Assembly: GCA_900313815.1 (NCBI GenBank)
Contig: OMST01000056.1
Location: 1 to 48,536, forward strand
DNA length: 48,536 nt
Direction of reading: 5' to 3'
DNA from: an uncultured Eubacteriales bacterium
Lineage (GTDB): Bacteria > Bacillota_I > Bacilli_A > RF39 > UBA660
A program made the position numbers and the translations under genes. This document shows, in pieces, positions 1-8,661 of the stretch. Every line of letters starts with the position of its first letter. Within the stretch, counting starts at the first letter, position 1. The notes under the pieces were generated by a model. That model searched no databases, was not told the DNA's origin, and saw nothing but the letters and a program-made list of their open reading frames with translations.

Positions 1-630
1 ATTATTTCTATTAAAATCTTTTTTCATTATCAGCATACTTACTTCATCTTCAGTTTGCTTTACTGTTAATCTTTCTTCTATAATTTTATTAAGTAAACTT
101 TTTTGTAAGTCTTCATTTTCTAAAGATAATAATGTTCTTGCATGCCTCTCAGATATTTTATTGTATAATAAAGCATCCCTAACTTCTTTAGGTAAATTTA
201 ATAATCTTAATTTATTTGCTATTGAAGATTGACTAACACTTAATTTGTTTGCAATATCCTCTTGTGTAAAACCTTTATCTATTAATTTTTTATATGATTG
301 AGCTTCTTCTATTACAGTTAAATTTTTTCTTTGTAAATTTTCTAATAAAGCTATTTCAGCACTTGTATTATCATCTGTATTATTTATTATAGCAGGTATT
401 TTCTTAAGTCCAGCTAAACAAGCAGCTTTATATCTTCTTTCTCCTGCTATTATTTCATATTTGTCGGATATTTTTCTTAAAACAATTGGTTGAATTACAC
501 CATATTTAATAATAGAATCAGCTAAATTATTTAATTCTTTCTCATCAAAAGCCAACCTAGGTTGAAATCTATTAGGTAAAATATCTTCAACTGGAATATA
601 ATAAATTTTCTCACTATTGTTTTCTTCCAT
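1..630 (-). CDS. noc: Nucleoid occlusion protein Noc (ParB family), C-terminus cut by window edge
   Basis: Reading leftward from an ATG at 628-630, 210 codons stay open to the window edge. The protein has the ParB N-terminal domain with the GERRYKAA box (about residues 64-71), the ALLENLQRKNLTVIEEA segment and a helix-turn-helix reading SQSSIANKLRLLNLP followed by SERHARTLL. These last two blocks are typical of Noc rather than Spo0J/ParB. Noc is a CTP-dependent clamp that binds Noc-binding sites and blocks division over the nucleoid. A perfect Noc-binding palindrome lies at 16014-16027, supporting the call. Position next to rsmG is that of noc in B. subtilis; soj/spo0J are expected just left of the window. 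The N-terminus starts directly with MEENNSEKIYYIPVEDIL and lacks the amphipathic membrane helix of Bacillus Noc; no in-frame upstream Met exists. A weak AGAGG ribosome site lies upstream. Confidence 0.88.
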   Translation of the reverse strand, partial: MEENNSEKIYYIPVEDILPNRFQPRLAFDEKELNNLADSIIKYGVIQPIVLRKISDKYEIIAGERRYKAACLAGLKKIPAIINNTDDNTSAEIALLENLQRKNLTVIEEAQSYKKLIDKGFTQEDIANKLSVSQSSIANKLRLLNLPKEVRDALLYNKISERHARTLLSLENEDLQKSLLNKIIEERLTVKQTEDEVSMLIMKKDFNRNN

Positions 631-692
631 ACCCTTTTTCCTCTTTATTATTCTATTATAATTGTAATCTATTTTATTAATATAATCAAGAT

Positions 693-1400
693 TTATTTAT
701 TCTTATATTTTTTAATAATTACATTGTAATTTCTTGGATATATAGAGTTTGTATGTCCAACTTTTACATATTCAATTATAGTTCGCTTTGCATTATTTAT
801 TGGTAAATAATATTCATTTATTTTATTTAATTTTAATTCTAATTTTGGCAGTAATTCTTTACTCATAGATATTTCTTCATCACAATTTGCTTTTAAAGGA
901 ACAATTGATCCATTAATTTTAACAGAAGAAACTGCTATTTCAAGTATTATCGGTAATAAAGTAACTGCTCTACATGTTACTATATCAAATTTTTCTTTAT
1001 TATTTTTACTATATATTTCCATTCTATCATTGATAACTATAACATTTTTTAATTCTAGTTCTTTAACTACCTCTTTTAAAAACGTACATTTTTTATTGTT
1101 AGATTCTATTAATGTTACATTAACATTTTTAAATAAGATAGCTATAACTAGTCCAGGAAAACCTGCTCCTGTACCAAAATCACACAATTCTATATTTTTA
1201 TTTAAATTAACATATTTAGATAATAATAATGAATCATAAAAATGTAGTAGAAATACATCCTCTTTTTTTGTTATTGTAGTCATATTGAATTTTTTATTCC
1301 ATTCAATTAATAAGTCATAATATTTCTCTAATAATTCATAATTACTATTTATTTCGATATTTATTTCTTTACATCTTTTTATAAATTCTTCTTTATTCAT
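693..1400 (-). CDS. rsmG: 16S rRNA (guanine-527-N7)-methyltransferase RsmG
   Basis: 235 residues, normal length for RsmG (GidB). The Rossmann SAM-binding loop DFGTGAGFPGLV is at about residues 74-85 and the family motif TCRAVTLLP at about 141-149. The enzyme methylates N7 of G527 in the 530 loop of 16S rRNA; loss of it is a known route to low-level streptomycin resistance. The start ATG (1398-1400) lies just upstream of the mnmG stop, giving an 8-base overlap, with AAAGGAAT as ribosome site, so the two are translationally coupled. It belongs to the leftward mnmE-mnmG-rsmG-noc operon. Confidence 0.96.
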   Translation of the reverse strand: MNKEEFIKRCKEINIEINSNYELLEKYYDLLIEWNKKFNMTTITKKEDVFLLHFYDSLLLSKYVNLNKNIELCDFGTGAGFPGLVIAILFKNVNVTLIESNNKKCTFLKEVVKELELKNVIVINDRMEIYSKNNKEKFDIVTCRAVTLLPIILEIAVSSVKINGSIVPLKANCDEEISMSKELLPKLELKLNKINEYYLPINNAKRTIIEYVKVGHTNSIYPRNYNVIIKKYKNK

Positions 1401-3255
1401 TATTATATTCCTTTTTTAAATAAACTAATAACATAGTTATATCTGATGGATTAACTCCACTTATTCTAGAAGCTTGACCAATTGTTAATGGTTTTACTTT
1501 TATAAATTTTTGTTTTGCTTCAGTTGCTATATTAGGTACTTTCTCATAATCAATATCATTAGGTATTTTTTTACTTTCAAGTTTTAACATTTTTTCAACC
1601 TCTTGATTTGTTTTATTAATATATCCTTCATATTTAATTTCGGTTTGTACCATATCTGCTATTCTAGAATTGTAATCTTGATTTAAATATTTTAACAATT
1701 TAGTAATCTCAATTTCTGGCCTTTTTAAAATATTCTTTAAGCTTGTTTTTCCGTATAATTGAGAAGACCCATTTTCTTCTAAAAATCTATTAGTATCTGC
1801 AGTTGGTGTTAAATAATTATTATCTAAATATATATTTAATTTATTCATTTCATTAAGAATATTCAAATAAATATTATATTTTTCATCATTAATTAATCCT
1901 ATTTTTCTTCCATATTCTGTTAATCTAATACTGGCATTATCATGTCTTAATAATAATCTAAATTCAGCTCTTGAAGTTAATAATCTATATGGTTCAGTTA
2001 TTCCTTTATTTATTAAATCATCTATTAAAACTCCAATATATGCTTCATTTCTTTTAAGAATAAATGGTTCCTTATTTTTTATTTTTAAAGAAGCGTTAAT
2101 ACCTGCAATTAATCCTTGTGCTGCTGCCTCTTCATATCCACTTGTTCCATTTATTTGACCAGCTGTAAATAAATTAGATATTATTTTATTTTCTAATGTT
2201 AAATTTAATTGTAAAGGATCTATAGCGTCATATTCTATAGCATATCCATATTTTGTTATTTTAACATTATGTAAGCCTTCCATAGTCTTTAACAATTTTT
2301 CTTGGATATCATGTGGCATTGTCGTTGAAAAGCCTCCAACATAGTATTCTATATCATCACTTCTTTCAGGCTCTAAAAATATTTGATGTCTTTCTTTATC
2401 ATTAAATTTTACAACTTTATCTTCTATTGAAGGGCAATATCTTGGTCCTACTCCTTTTATCATTCCACTATATAATGCACATTTATCAAGATTGTCCATT
2501 ATTATCTTATGAGTTTCCTTATTAGTATAAGTTAAATAGCAAGGATATTGTTTATCAATATCATATGTTGCATCATAAAAATTACTAAAAGTTAGTGGTT
2601 CTTTATCTCCTAACTCTATTTGAACTTCATCAAAATTAATACTTTCTTTTAGTATTCTTGGTGGAGTTCCTGTTTTAAGTCTAATTAATTTAATACCATT
2701 TTTTTCTAAGAAAGGACTTAAAAACATAGAATTTTTTTCACCATGAGGTCCACCTTTATATTTTTCATGTCCACACATGATATCAGAATTTAAATAAGTA
2801 CCTGTTGTTAAAATTACAATTTTACTATTTATTTTTTCATTTTCTTCTGTAATTATTCCTTTAGCAGTTTTATTATCAATTATTAATTCTTTTACTGTTG
2901 ACTCTTTTAAATCTAAATTTGGTGTTTCATTTAATGTTTTTAACATTTGTTTTGGGTAATTAACTTTACAACCTTGTGCTCGTAAAGATCTTACACCGGG
3001 ACCTTTTTTAACATTTAACATTTTTATTTGTAAAAGAGTTCTATCTGTACAGTATCCCATTTCTCCACCTAATGCATCTATTTCTCTTACCACTATTCCT
3101 TTAGCACTTCCACCAATAGATGGATTACATGGCATATCAGCTATATTTTTAAAATTTGTTGTAATAAGAAGTGTTTTTATTCCCATTCGGGCACATGCTA
3201 AAGAAGCTTCACATCCTGCGTGACCTCCTCCAACTACTATTACATCATATTCCAT
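1393..3255 (-). CDS. mnmG: tRNA uridine-5-carboxymethylaminomethyl synthesis enzyme MnmG (GidA)
   Basis: FAD-binding partner of MnmE in making (carboxymethyl)aminomethyl-uridine at wobble position 34. The N-terminus MEYDVIVVGGGHAGCEAS is the FAD Rossmann motif; CNPSIGGSAKG, the KTGTPPRI block, VGPRYCPSIEDK and AGQINGTSGYEEAAAQGL are all present, and the C-terminal domain ends with IGQASRISGVNPSDI. I place the start at ATG 3253-3255 (620 residues) because it begins two residues before the FAD motif; an in-frame TTG at 3279 would add eight residues and overlap the mnmE stop. An AGGAAAG stretch lies 12-15 bases upstream. Full length and apparently intact. Confidence 0.97.
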   Translation of the reverse strand: MEYDVIVVGGGHAGCEASLACARMGIKTLLITTNFKNIADMPCNPSIGGSAKGIVVREIDALGGEMGYCTDRTLLQIKMLNVKKGPGVRSLRAQGCKVNYPKQMLKTLNETPNLDLKESTVKELIIDNKTAKGIITEENEKINSKIVILTTGTYLNSDIMCGHEKYKGGPHGEKNSMFLSPFLEKNGIKLIRLKTGTPPRILKESINFDEVQIELGDKEPLTFSNFYDATYDIDKQYPCYLTYTNKETHKIIMDNLDKCALYSGMIKGVGPRYCPSIEDKVVKFNDKERHQIFLEPERSDDIEYYVGGFSTTMPHDIQEKLLKTMEGLHNVKITKYGYAIEYDAIDPLQLNLTLENKIISNLFTAGQINGTSGYEEAAAQGLIAGINASLKIKNKEPFILKRNEAYIGVLIDDLINKGITEPYRLLTSRAEFRLLLRHDNASIRLTEYGRKIGLINDEKYNIYLNILNEMNKLNIYLDNNYLTPTADTNRFLEENGSSQLYGKTSLKNILKRPEIEITKLLKYLNQDYNSRIADMVQTEIKYEGYINKTNQEVEKMLKLESKKIPNDIDYEKVPNIATEAKQKFIKVKPLTIGQASRISGVNPSDITMLLVYLKKEYNNE

Positions 3256-3263
3256 ATTATCAT

Positions 3264-4616
3264 CTACTTTCCTAGACAAAATTTACTAAATATTTCATTT
3301 AATAAATCTTCATTACTTGATTCGCCTGTTATATCACTTAAACATTCCCATAATCTTTTTACATCTATTTCTATTAAATCTATTTCATATTCATTTTTTA
3401 TTGCTTGATCAATATCATCTATTATTTCTAAACATTTATTTAATAAAGATATTTGTCTAGCATTTGAAATATATGCATAATTAGATTTTGTTATATTATT
3501 TAAATCAAATATTTCTGTTATTTTCTTTTTTAATTTTTCTATTTTATCATTATCAAAACTAGATAAACTTATATTATTGTATTTATCTAATTCTTTTACA
3601 TTGTAATTTTCTTTTAAATCATTTTTATTATATATAACTAATATTTCTTTATTACTCAATTTAGCTAATATTTCTTTATCCTCATTATTCCAGCCTTCAT
3701 TACTATCTACTACAAATAAAACTAAGTCAGCATCATTTATTGCTTCAATACTTCTTTCAACACCAATTGATTCAACTACATCAGTTGTTTTTCTTATTCC
3801 AGCAGTATCTAATATATCAATTTTAATACCTTCTAACATTAAACTTCCTTCAATTATATCTCTAGTTGTTCCTTTAATATCAGTTACGATAGCTTTATTT
3901 TCGTTTAATAAGGCATTTAATATACTACTTTTACCAACATTAGGTTTTCCTACTATAACAATTTTTAAACCATTTTTTACTAATAATCCTTTTTTACTAT
4001 TATTTAATAATTCTTCTATTTTATTTTTAATTTCTTTATTAGTATCATTAATCATTTCTTTAGTAACTACTACTGCATCTTCATATTCAGGATAATCTAT
4101 GTTGACTTCTATATTGGCTATTAAAGATAATACTTTTTCTTTTAAACCGTTAATAACATTATAAATTGTTTTATCTATTCCTTTTAAAGCCATTTTTCTT
4201 GAACCTTCAGTTTGTGCATTAATTAAATCACTTACGGCTTCTGCTTGAGTTAAATCAATTCTACCATTTAAAAAAGCTCTTTTTAAAAATTCACCAGGCT
4301 CAGCCATTCTAGCACCATTGGATAATAATAATTCCATTACTTTATTTACTGATGTTGGTCCTCCATGCATACTTATTTCAATTACATCTTCCATAGTAAA
4401 ACTTTTAGGAGATAAAAATATTGATAAAAATACTTCATCTACTTTTTCATTACCTTCTAATATATATCCATAATTAATAGTATGACTTTTAAATTTAGTA
4501 ATGTCCCTTGAAAATATTTTATTAGCTATGCTAATTGCATCTTTTCCACTTAATCTAATAACATTAATTGAACTTTTTCCTATAGTTGTAGCTACAGCCA
4601 CTATTGTATCTTCCAT
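3264..4616 (-). CDS. mnmE: tRNA modification GTPase MnmE (TrmE)
   Basis: 450 residues, normal length. N-terminal tetrahydrofolate-binding domain (NGRIDLTQAEAVSDLI at 118-133), helical domain with an embedded GTPase: G1 GKPNVGKSS (223-231), G2 GTTRD (249-253), G3 DTAG (270-273), G4 NKND (330-333). The protein ends in FCLGK, the conserved C-(I/L)-G-K tail whose Cys (447) is needed for tRNA modification. Works as an alpha2beta2 complex with MnmG, encoded immediately downstream. First gene of the leftward mnmE-mnmG-rsmG-noc operon, with an extended -10 promoter just upstream. Confidence 0.97.
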   Translation of the reverse strand: MEDTIVAVATTIGKSSINVIRLSGKDAISIANKIFSRDITKFKSHTINYGYILEGNEKVDEVFLSIFLSPKSFTMEDVIEISMHGGPTSVNKVMELLLSNGARMAEPGEFLKRAFLNGRIDLTQAEAVSDLINAQTEGSRKMALKGIDKTIYNVINGLKEKVLSLIANIEVNIDYPEYEDAVVVTKEMINDTNKEIKNKIEELLNNSKKGLLVKNGLKIVIVGKPNVGKSSILNALLNENKAIVTDIKGTTRDIIEGSLMLEGIKIDILDTAGIRKTTDVVESIGVERSIEAINDADLVLFVVDSNEGWNNEDKEILAKLSNKEILVIYNKNDLKENYNVKELDKYNNISLSSFDNDKIEKLKKKITEIFDLNNITKSNYAYISNARQISLLNKCLEIIDDIDQAIKNEYEIDLIEIDVKRLWECLSDITGESSNEDLLNEIFSKFCLGK

Positions 4617-4641
4617 TTATATCTCCCTTTCTTCACGCTAG

Positions 4642-4650
4642 ATTATAACA
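4642..4650 (-). promoter_or_regulatory. Extended -10 promoter of the mnmE operon
   Basis: On the minus strand the sequence reads TGTTATAAT, a TG-N-TATAAT extended -10 element, about 25 bases upstream of the mnmE start and just downstream of the jag terminator. No convincing -35 hexamer is visible at 17 bp. Confidence 0.6.
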
Positions 4651-4660
4651 TATTGTTACA

Positions 4661-4692
4661 AATAAAAAAAGATTAAATATTATATTAATCTT
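4661..4692 (-). terminator. Rho-independent terminator after jag
   Basis: Minus strand: AAGATTAA, 8-base loop, TTAATCTT, then a T-rich tract. The stem includes the jag stop codon. It separates the rnpA-yidC-jag unit from the mnmE operon. Confidence 0.8.
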
Positions 4693-5305
4693 CTTTATTT
4701 TCTACATATTTTATAACAACGCAGCGATTTGGTTCTTCTCCTTCACTTTCAGTTTTAACATATTTAAATCCTTGAAGTGCTGAATGAACTACTTTTCTTT
4801 CATATGAATTCATTGGATCTAATTTTACATCTATTTTAGATAATGTTACATCTCTTGCAATTTTTTTAACTTTCTTTTCAAGAAAATAATTTTGTTTTTC
4901 TTTATATTTTTCAACATCAACTAAAATATTTACATATAAACCAACTGTATTATAAATTGCTTGTCTTAAATAGCTTTGAATTGAATCTAAAATATGACCT
5001 TTTTTACCAATTAAAACTGAATTATTTTGTGAAAATATTTCATATTTTATTTGAGATTCACGAATTTTAGTTTCTATATTTGTACTAATATTAAGACCAT
5101 TTAATAATTCTGAAAGAATTTCTTTTCCGACAGATGCTACATCACTTAATTTAACTACTTCAAGTATGTATTTTTTTCCGCTAAATAATCCACCTTTTTC
5201 TTCATATAAATTAGTAATAACATCCTCTTCTTTAACTTTTAATTCTTCTAAAGCTTTCTCTAATAAATCTTCTTTACTTTTTGATTGAAATTTATACTTC
5301 TCCAT
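4685..5305 (-). CDS. khpB: RNA-binding protein KhpB/Jag (Jag_N, KH and R3H domains)
   Basis: 206 residues. Jag_N domain at about 1-50, a KH domain with GKKG loop (100-103), and a C-terminal R3H domain with its signature Arg170 and His174 (YERKVVHSAL). Jag/KhpB is an RNA-binding protein, working with KhpA, that influences cell elongation and division and small-RNA levels in Firmicutes. It lies 5 bases after yidC, the usual spoIIIJ-jag order, and its operon ends in a hairpin terminator overlapping the stop codon. No linker insertion; compact relative to Bacillus homologues with long linkers. Confidence 0.95.
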   Translation of the reverse strand: MEKYKFQSKSKEDLLEKALEELKVKEEDVITNLYEEKGGLFSGKKYILEVVKLSDVASVGKEILSELLNGLNISTNIETKIRESQIKYEIFSQNNSVLIGKKGHILDSIQSYLRQAIYNTVGLYVNILVDVEKYKEKQNYFLEKKVKKIARDVTLSKIDVKLDPMNSYERKVVHSALQGFKYVKTESEGEEPNRCVVIKYVENKED

Positions 5306-5310
5306 AACTA

Positions 5311-6219
5311 CTATAACTTACCTTTCTTTATTATTAAATTTTGAATAATAGTAAATCCATTAGATACTATCCAATATAAAGCAATTGATGTTGGTAAACT
5401 AAATGAAATTATAGAAATAAACACTATCATAAATGTACTCATCATTTTCATTTGTTTTGCTTGATCTGTATTTCCACTATTATTCATATTTTTAAATGAA
5501 AAATATGTTGCGCCTATAATTAATAATACTATAATAGCATACCAATAATTTCCCGCTCTCATTCCTTCTAGTGGTGTTGTTCCTAAATTAAATACAAGAA
5601 ATTTATTTTCAAAAAATGCTGGTACTCTATAGACTGCTTCTAAAAATGCAAAGAATATAGGTAATTGTAAAAATGCAAATAAGCAACCTGACATCGGGCT
5701 TATATTATGTTTCTTATATATAAGCATCATTTCTTGACTTTTTGCCATCATTGATTCTTTATCTTCTTTACCTTTATATTTTCTTTCTAAGTTATCTAAA
5801 TCTTTTTGAGCTTTTTTCATATTTTCACTCATATTTGTAGATTTTTTAGAAAGTGGAAACATAATTGCTCTTAATAAAAAACCAACTATCATAATAGCGA
5901 GACCATTACTTTTAACAAAATTACCTATTTTTATGATTATCCATGCTAAAGGTTTAACAAAAACTGATGTCCATAAACCTTCATATCCACCAGAATTAAT
6001 TTTTAATTTTGAACACTTTGGTAATTTTTCATATTCAACTAACAATTTATCACTATTTTCAATATATATTTGTTGTAATTCTTTACTTTGTGGTTTACAT
6101 AATATATTTGAAACATATTGTTTTTTATTTTTTCCATCGTCTGTTTCAATAGTAAATCTTTTTGTACATCCCGTTAAAGTTACTAATAGTAATAATAATA
6201 TAACTATTTTTTTCTTCAT
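5311..6219 (-). CDS. yidC: Membrane protein insertase YidC/SpoIIIJ (lipoprotein type)
   Basis: 302 residues. N-terminal lipoprotein signal with lipobox LTGC (Cys18), about 60 exported residues, then the YidC/Oxa1 core with five hydrophobic segments, including GNFVKSNGLAIMIVGFLLRA and the PIFFAFLEAVYRVPAF block. Arg114 in the first core membrane helix matches the conserved arginine of the hydrophilic groove. Inserts and folds membrane proteins with or without SecYEG; the Bacillus counterpart SpoIIIJ is also required for forespore sigma-G activity. Its start codon overlaps the rnpA stop by one base, so translation is probably coupled. Confidence 0.95.
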   Translation of the reverse strand: MKKKIVILLLLLVTLTGCTKRFTIETDDGKNKKQYVSNILCKPQSKELQQIYIENSDKLLVEYEKLPKCSKLKINSGGYEGLWTSVFVKPLAWIIIKIGNFVKSNGLAIMIVGFLLRAIMFPLSKKSTNMSENMKKAQKDLDNLERKYKGKEDKESMMAKSQEMMLIYKKHNISPMSGCLFAFLQLPIFFAFLEAVYRVPAFFENKFLVFNLGTTPLEGMRAGNYWYAIIVLLIIGATYFSFKNMNNSGNTDQAKQMKMMSTFMIVFISIISFSLPTSIALYWIVSNGFTIIQNLIIKKGKL

Positions 6220-6539
6220 TATTTTTCTCCTTTCAATATTTTTATTATTATATCTTTCATATCTATATAAGAAAGATTCATAATTCCGTTCCTTAATATT
6301 ATAACATAATCATTTGAATTATCTATATTATTTTTCATTAGAATATCTTTCATTCTTCTTTTTAATAAATTTCTTACGTTAGCTTTTCCTATTTTTTTAC
6401 TAACACTTATACAATATCTATTGTAATTAATAGAGTTTTTTTTATAATAAACAATAAAATATTTATCAACTATTTTATTTGAATTAGATATTATTTTTTG
6501 TATTTCTTCATTTTTTTTAATTATATATTTCTTATTCAT
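6219..6539 (-). CDS. rnpA: Ribonuclease P protein component
   Basis: 106 residues. Carries the RNR-type signature in the form CISVSKKIGKANVRNLLKRRMKDI (about 44-67), which lies against the RNase P RNA, and the beta strand YVIILRNG. Assists the catalytic RNA in 5' processing of tRNA precursors. Classic position between rpmH and yidC. The second Arg-rich motif reads RNLLKRR rather than the usual RNR-KR, a modest divergence. A terminator-like hairpin lies between rpmH and rnpA, so rnpA may be expressed by read-through. Confidence 0.93.
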   Translation of the reverse strand: MNKKYIIKKNEEIQKIISNSNKIVDKYFIVYYKKNSINYNRYCISVSKKIGKANVRNLLKRRMKDILMKNNIDNSNDYVIILRNGIMNLSYIDMKDIIIKILKGEK

Positions 6540-6566
6540 AATATTTCCTTTTCAAAAATATTATAT

Positions 6567-6595
6567 AAAAAAAATTACTTATTTAAAAGTAATTT
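6567..6595 (-). terminator. Terminator or attenuator between rpmH and rnpA
   Basis: Minus strand: AAATTACTT, loop TTAAAT, AAGTAATTT, followed by further T residues (9-bp perfect stem). It sits directly after rpmH and before rnpA, with no separate rnpA promoter recognised, so it may set the high rpmH to low rnpA/yidC expression ratio. Confidence 0.8.
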
Positions 6596-6597
6596 TA

Positions 6598-6720
6598 TTA
6601 TTTTGATAATTCTTTTCTTCCTTTAGATCTTCTTGCTTTTATAACTGAACTACCTTTTCTTGATAAAAAACCAGATGTTTTTCTTTTTTTACTATTATTA
6701 GGTTGAAATGTTCTTTTCAT
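6598..6720 (-). CDS. rpmH: 50S ribosomal protein L34, shortened
   Basis: Forty codons from ATG (6718-6720): [18 protein letters not shown] at the N-terminus and [11 protein letters not shown] at the end, the hallmark L34 pattern. The usual length is 44-46 residues; here about four are missing between the SGF turn and the second helix (the region normally reading MATKNGR). A GGGAG ribosome site lies upstream and a consensus promoter precedes it. First gene leftward of oriC, as in most bacteria. Confidence 0.95.
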   Translation of the reverse strand: MKRTFQPNNSKKRKTSGFLSRKGSSVIKARRSKGRKELSK

Positions 6721-6751
6721 AAATAACTCCCTTTCTTTAATAACTGAAAAA

Positions 6752-6780
6752 ATTATATATTATCTTTTAATTTTTGTCAA
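6752..6780 (-). promoter_or_regulatory. rpmH promoter (consensus sigma-A type)
   Basis: Minus strand: TTGACA (6780-6775), 17-bp spacer, TATAAT (6757-6752). A perfect housekeeping promoter driving rpmH leftward out of the origin region. Confidence 0.88.
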
Positions 6781-7032
6781 ATTTATAATAATTTACTAAA
6801 TATATAATATTATGTTAACTTCTTTTTTAAGAATATATTAATTTTTTATTAACAACCAACTAACAATATTATGTTAACTTGTTAATAAGGTTGTTAATAA
6901 ATTAATATTATGTTAATAACTTATTTTGTTGATATTGTTGATAACTTGTATTTTTTACTTTAAAATAAGAAAAAATTATGTGGACAAATTATTAATTACT
7001 TGTTAATATAAATGTTAATTAAATTATTTAAT
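6781..7032. other. oriC: Chromosomal origin oriC (dnaA-upstream part)
   Basis: The gap between rpmH and dnaA contains no gene and is extremely AT-rich. The 9-mer TTATTAACA or its complement occurs at 6846-6854 (+), 6880-6888 (-), 6892-6900 (-) and 6911-6919 (-). A related TGTTGATAA is at 6936-6944, and TGTGGACAA, one change from the canonical TGTGGATAA, is at 6979-6987. These resemble DnaA boxes with the central CC of TTATCCACA replaced by TA. A/T-only stretches at about 6945-6976 could serve as the unwinding element. Strand bias of genes flips here (leftward to the left, rightward to the right), which independently supports the origin. A further TTATTAACA lies between dnaA and dnaN (8603-8611), suggesting a bipartite origin as in Bacillus. 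Confidence 0.8.
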
Positions 7033-7060
7033 TTGACATTGAAGAAAGTTGTTTTATAAT
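7033..7060 (+). promoter_or_regulatory. dnaA promoter
   Basis: TTGACA (7033-7038), 16-bp spacer, TATAAT (7055-7060). The first base of the transcript would fall near 7067, so dnaA is expected to start at ATG 7094 rather than at the in-frame upstream TTG at 7049. Confidence 0.82.
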
Positions 7061-7093
7061 TTAATTAGAGGATTAGGGAAAGGATTTGGTTAT

Positions 7094-8533
7094 ATGAATA
7101 ATTCAGATATTTGGTCATCTTTTATAACAAAAGTTAAATCTAAAGTAACTTTAATGTCATATAACTATGTTTTTAAAGATCTTAAATTATATTCCTATGA
7201 AAATTCAATTGTAACTATTATTGTTCCAAATAATGAACTATTACTTCAAAATATTAAAAAAAATTATAATGATATAATTGAGGAAATATTTAATGAAATT
7301 ACAAATGATTCATGTGAAATTAAATATATTTTTCAAAATGATGAAAAGAATATTAAGAAAAAAAGAAATATCATTAATATTAAAGATGAAATAGTTGATA
7401 TAGATAATGAAAATAATATAAATAGCATTGAAGATGAATTTGATGATTTTGATGATAATATATCTAATTATAAATATAATAGTAATTTTAAACCCGAATA
7501 TACATTTGATACTTTTGTAGTTGGAGATTCAAATAAACTGGCGTACGGAACTGCATTATCTGTCGCACAAAATCCAGGTAAATTATATAATCCTTATTTT
7601 ATATATGCAAAAAGTGGACTTGGAAAAACACATTTATTACATGCAATAGGAAATTATATTGTTACTCACTCTGATAAAAAAGTTTTATATATTACAGCTG
7701 AAGAGTTTTCAAATGATTATAGATCAATTATTAATACTAAAAATAAATCAGAAAATAATATATCTTATTTAGAAGCATTTAGAAAAAAATATAGAAATAT
7801 TGATGTTTTAATGATAGATGATATACAATTTTTAGAAAACATGCAAAAATCTCAAATAGAATTTACTAATACTTTTAATTCTTTATATGATAATGAAAAA
7901 CAAATTATTATAGCATCTGATACTTCTATAGATGATTATAAATATTTGGAAGACAGATTAAAAACTAGATTTAGATGGGGATTAACAGAATCTATAAATC
8001 CTCCTGAAATTGAACTTAAAAAAAATATTATTAGAAATAAAATTAAAATTAACAATTATGATTTAGATATTAATGAAGATGTTATAGATTATATTGCTAA
8101 CAATTGCGGAAGTGATATTAGAAACTTAGAAGGTTCAGTATTGAGAATAGTAGCATATAAAGCAACTTTTAATATTGATAATGTTACTTTAGATATTGCA
8201 AAAGAAGCTCTACAAGATTATGTTACTAATAAAGTATATAGAACTAATTCAGTTGAAAAAATAATTGATGTTGTTGCTAAATACTTTAAATTAGATTCTG
8301 GTATGTTAAAAGGAAAAATGAAAAAGAAAAATGTTACTGATGCTAGAGCTATAGCAATGTATCTAAGTAGAATAATGACTGATGAAAGTTTACAACGAAT
8401 AGGATTAGAATTTGGAGGTAGAGATCATTCAACTGTAATTTATTCACATGAAAAAATATCTAATGAATTAAAAAATAATATACAATTACAAGAACAAATT
8501 AAAATACTTAAAGATAAAATATGTGAACAATAA
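7094..8533 (+). CDS. dnaA: Chromosomal replication initiator DnaA
   Basis: 479 residues from ATG 7094, with AAAGGA ten bases upstream. Domain I (1-80), an acidic Asp/Asn-rich linker (about 85-130), AAA+ domain III with Walker A KSGLGKTH (173-180), Walker B VLMIDDIQFL and sensor motif, and domain IV with GGRDHSTVIYSHEKI, the DnaA-box reading helix. In the DNA-binding loop the usual V-x-PRQIAMYL reads VTDARAIAMYL, and the helix has DHS where most have DHT; this may go with the non-canonical TTATTAACA boxes nearby (inference). ATP-bound DnaA melts oriC and recruits the helicase; it also represses its own promoter in many bacteria, and the boxes upstream of the promoter would allow that. Confidence 0.98.
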   Translation: MNNSDIWSSFITKVKSKVTLMSYNYVFKDLKLYSYENSIVTIIVPNNELLLQNIKKNYNDIIEEIFNEITNDSCEIKYIFQNDEKNIKKKRNIINIKDEIVDIDNENNINSIEDEFDDFDDNISNYKYNSNFKPEYTFDTFVVGDSNKLAYGTALSVAQNPGKLYNPYFIYAKSGLGKTHLLHAIGNYIVTHSDKKVLYITAEEFSNDYRSIINTKNKSENNISYLEAFRKKYRNIDVLMIDDIQFLENMQKSQIEFTNTFNSLYDNEKQIIIASDTSIDDYKYLEDRLKTRFRWGLTESINPPEIELKKNIIRNKIKINNYDLDINEDVIDYIANNCGSDIRNLEGSVLRIVAYKATFNIDNVTLDIAKEALQDYVTNKVYRTNSVEKIIDVVAKYFKLDSGMLKGKMKKKNVTDARAIAMYLSRIMTDESLQRIGLEFGGRDHSTVIYSHEKISNELKNNIQLQEQIKILKDKICEQ

Positions 8534-8661
8534 TATATTATTTAACATATTAACATCTATATATAAACAATAAAAATTGTTTAAAATAAAGAAAAAAATA
8601 AGTTATTAACAATATTAACACTAATATTAATAATAATTAAATAATAAAGGAGAAATGAAAA
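8534..8661. other. dnaA-dnaN spacer with one DnaA-box-like element
   Basis: 128 bases of nearly pure A/T. TTATTAACA occurs at 8603-8611, followed by the partial matches ATTAACA and ATTAATA. In Bacillus the corresponding spacer holds the second half of oriC with its unwinding element. No gene fits here. Confidence 0.5.

Noticed and set aside
5933-6283. Open frame of 116 codons on the + strand
   Set aside because: Antisense to yidC and rnpA, both clearly real; no family match or ribosome site.
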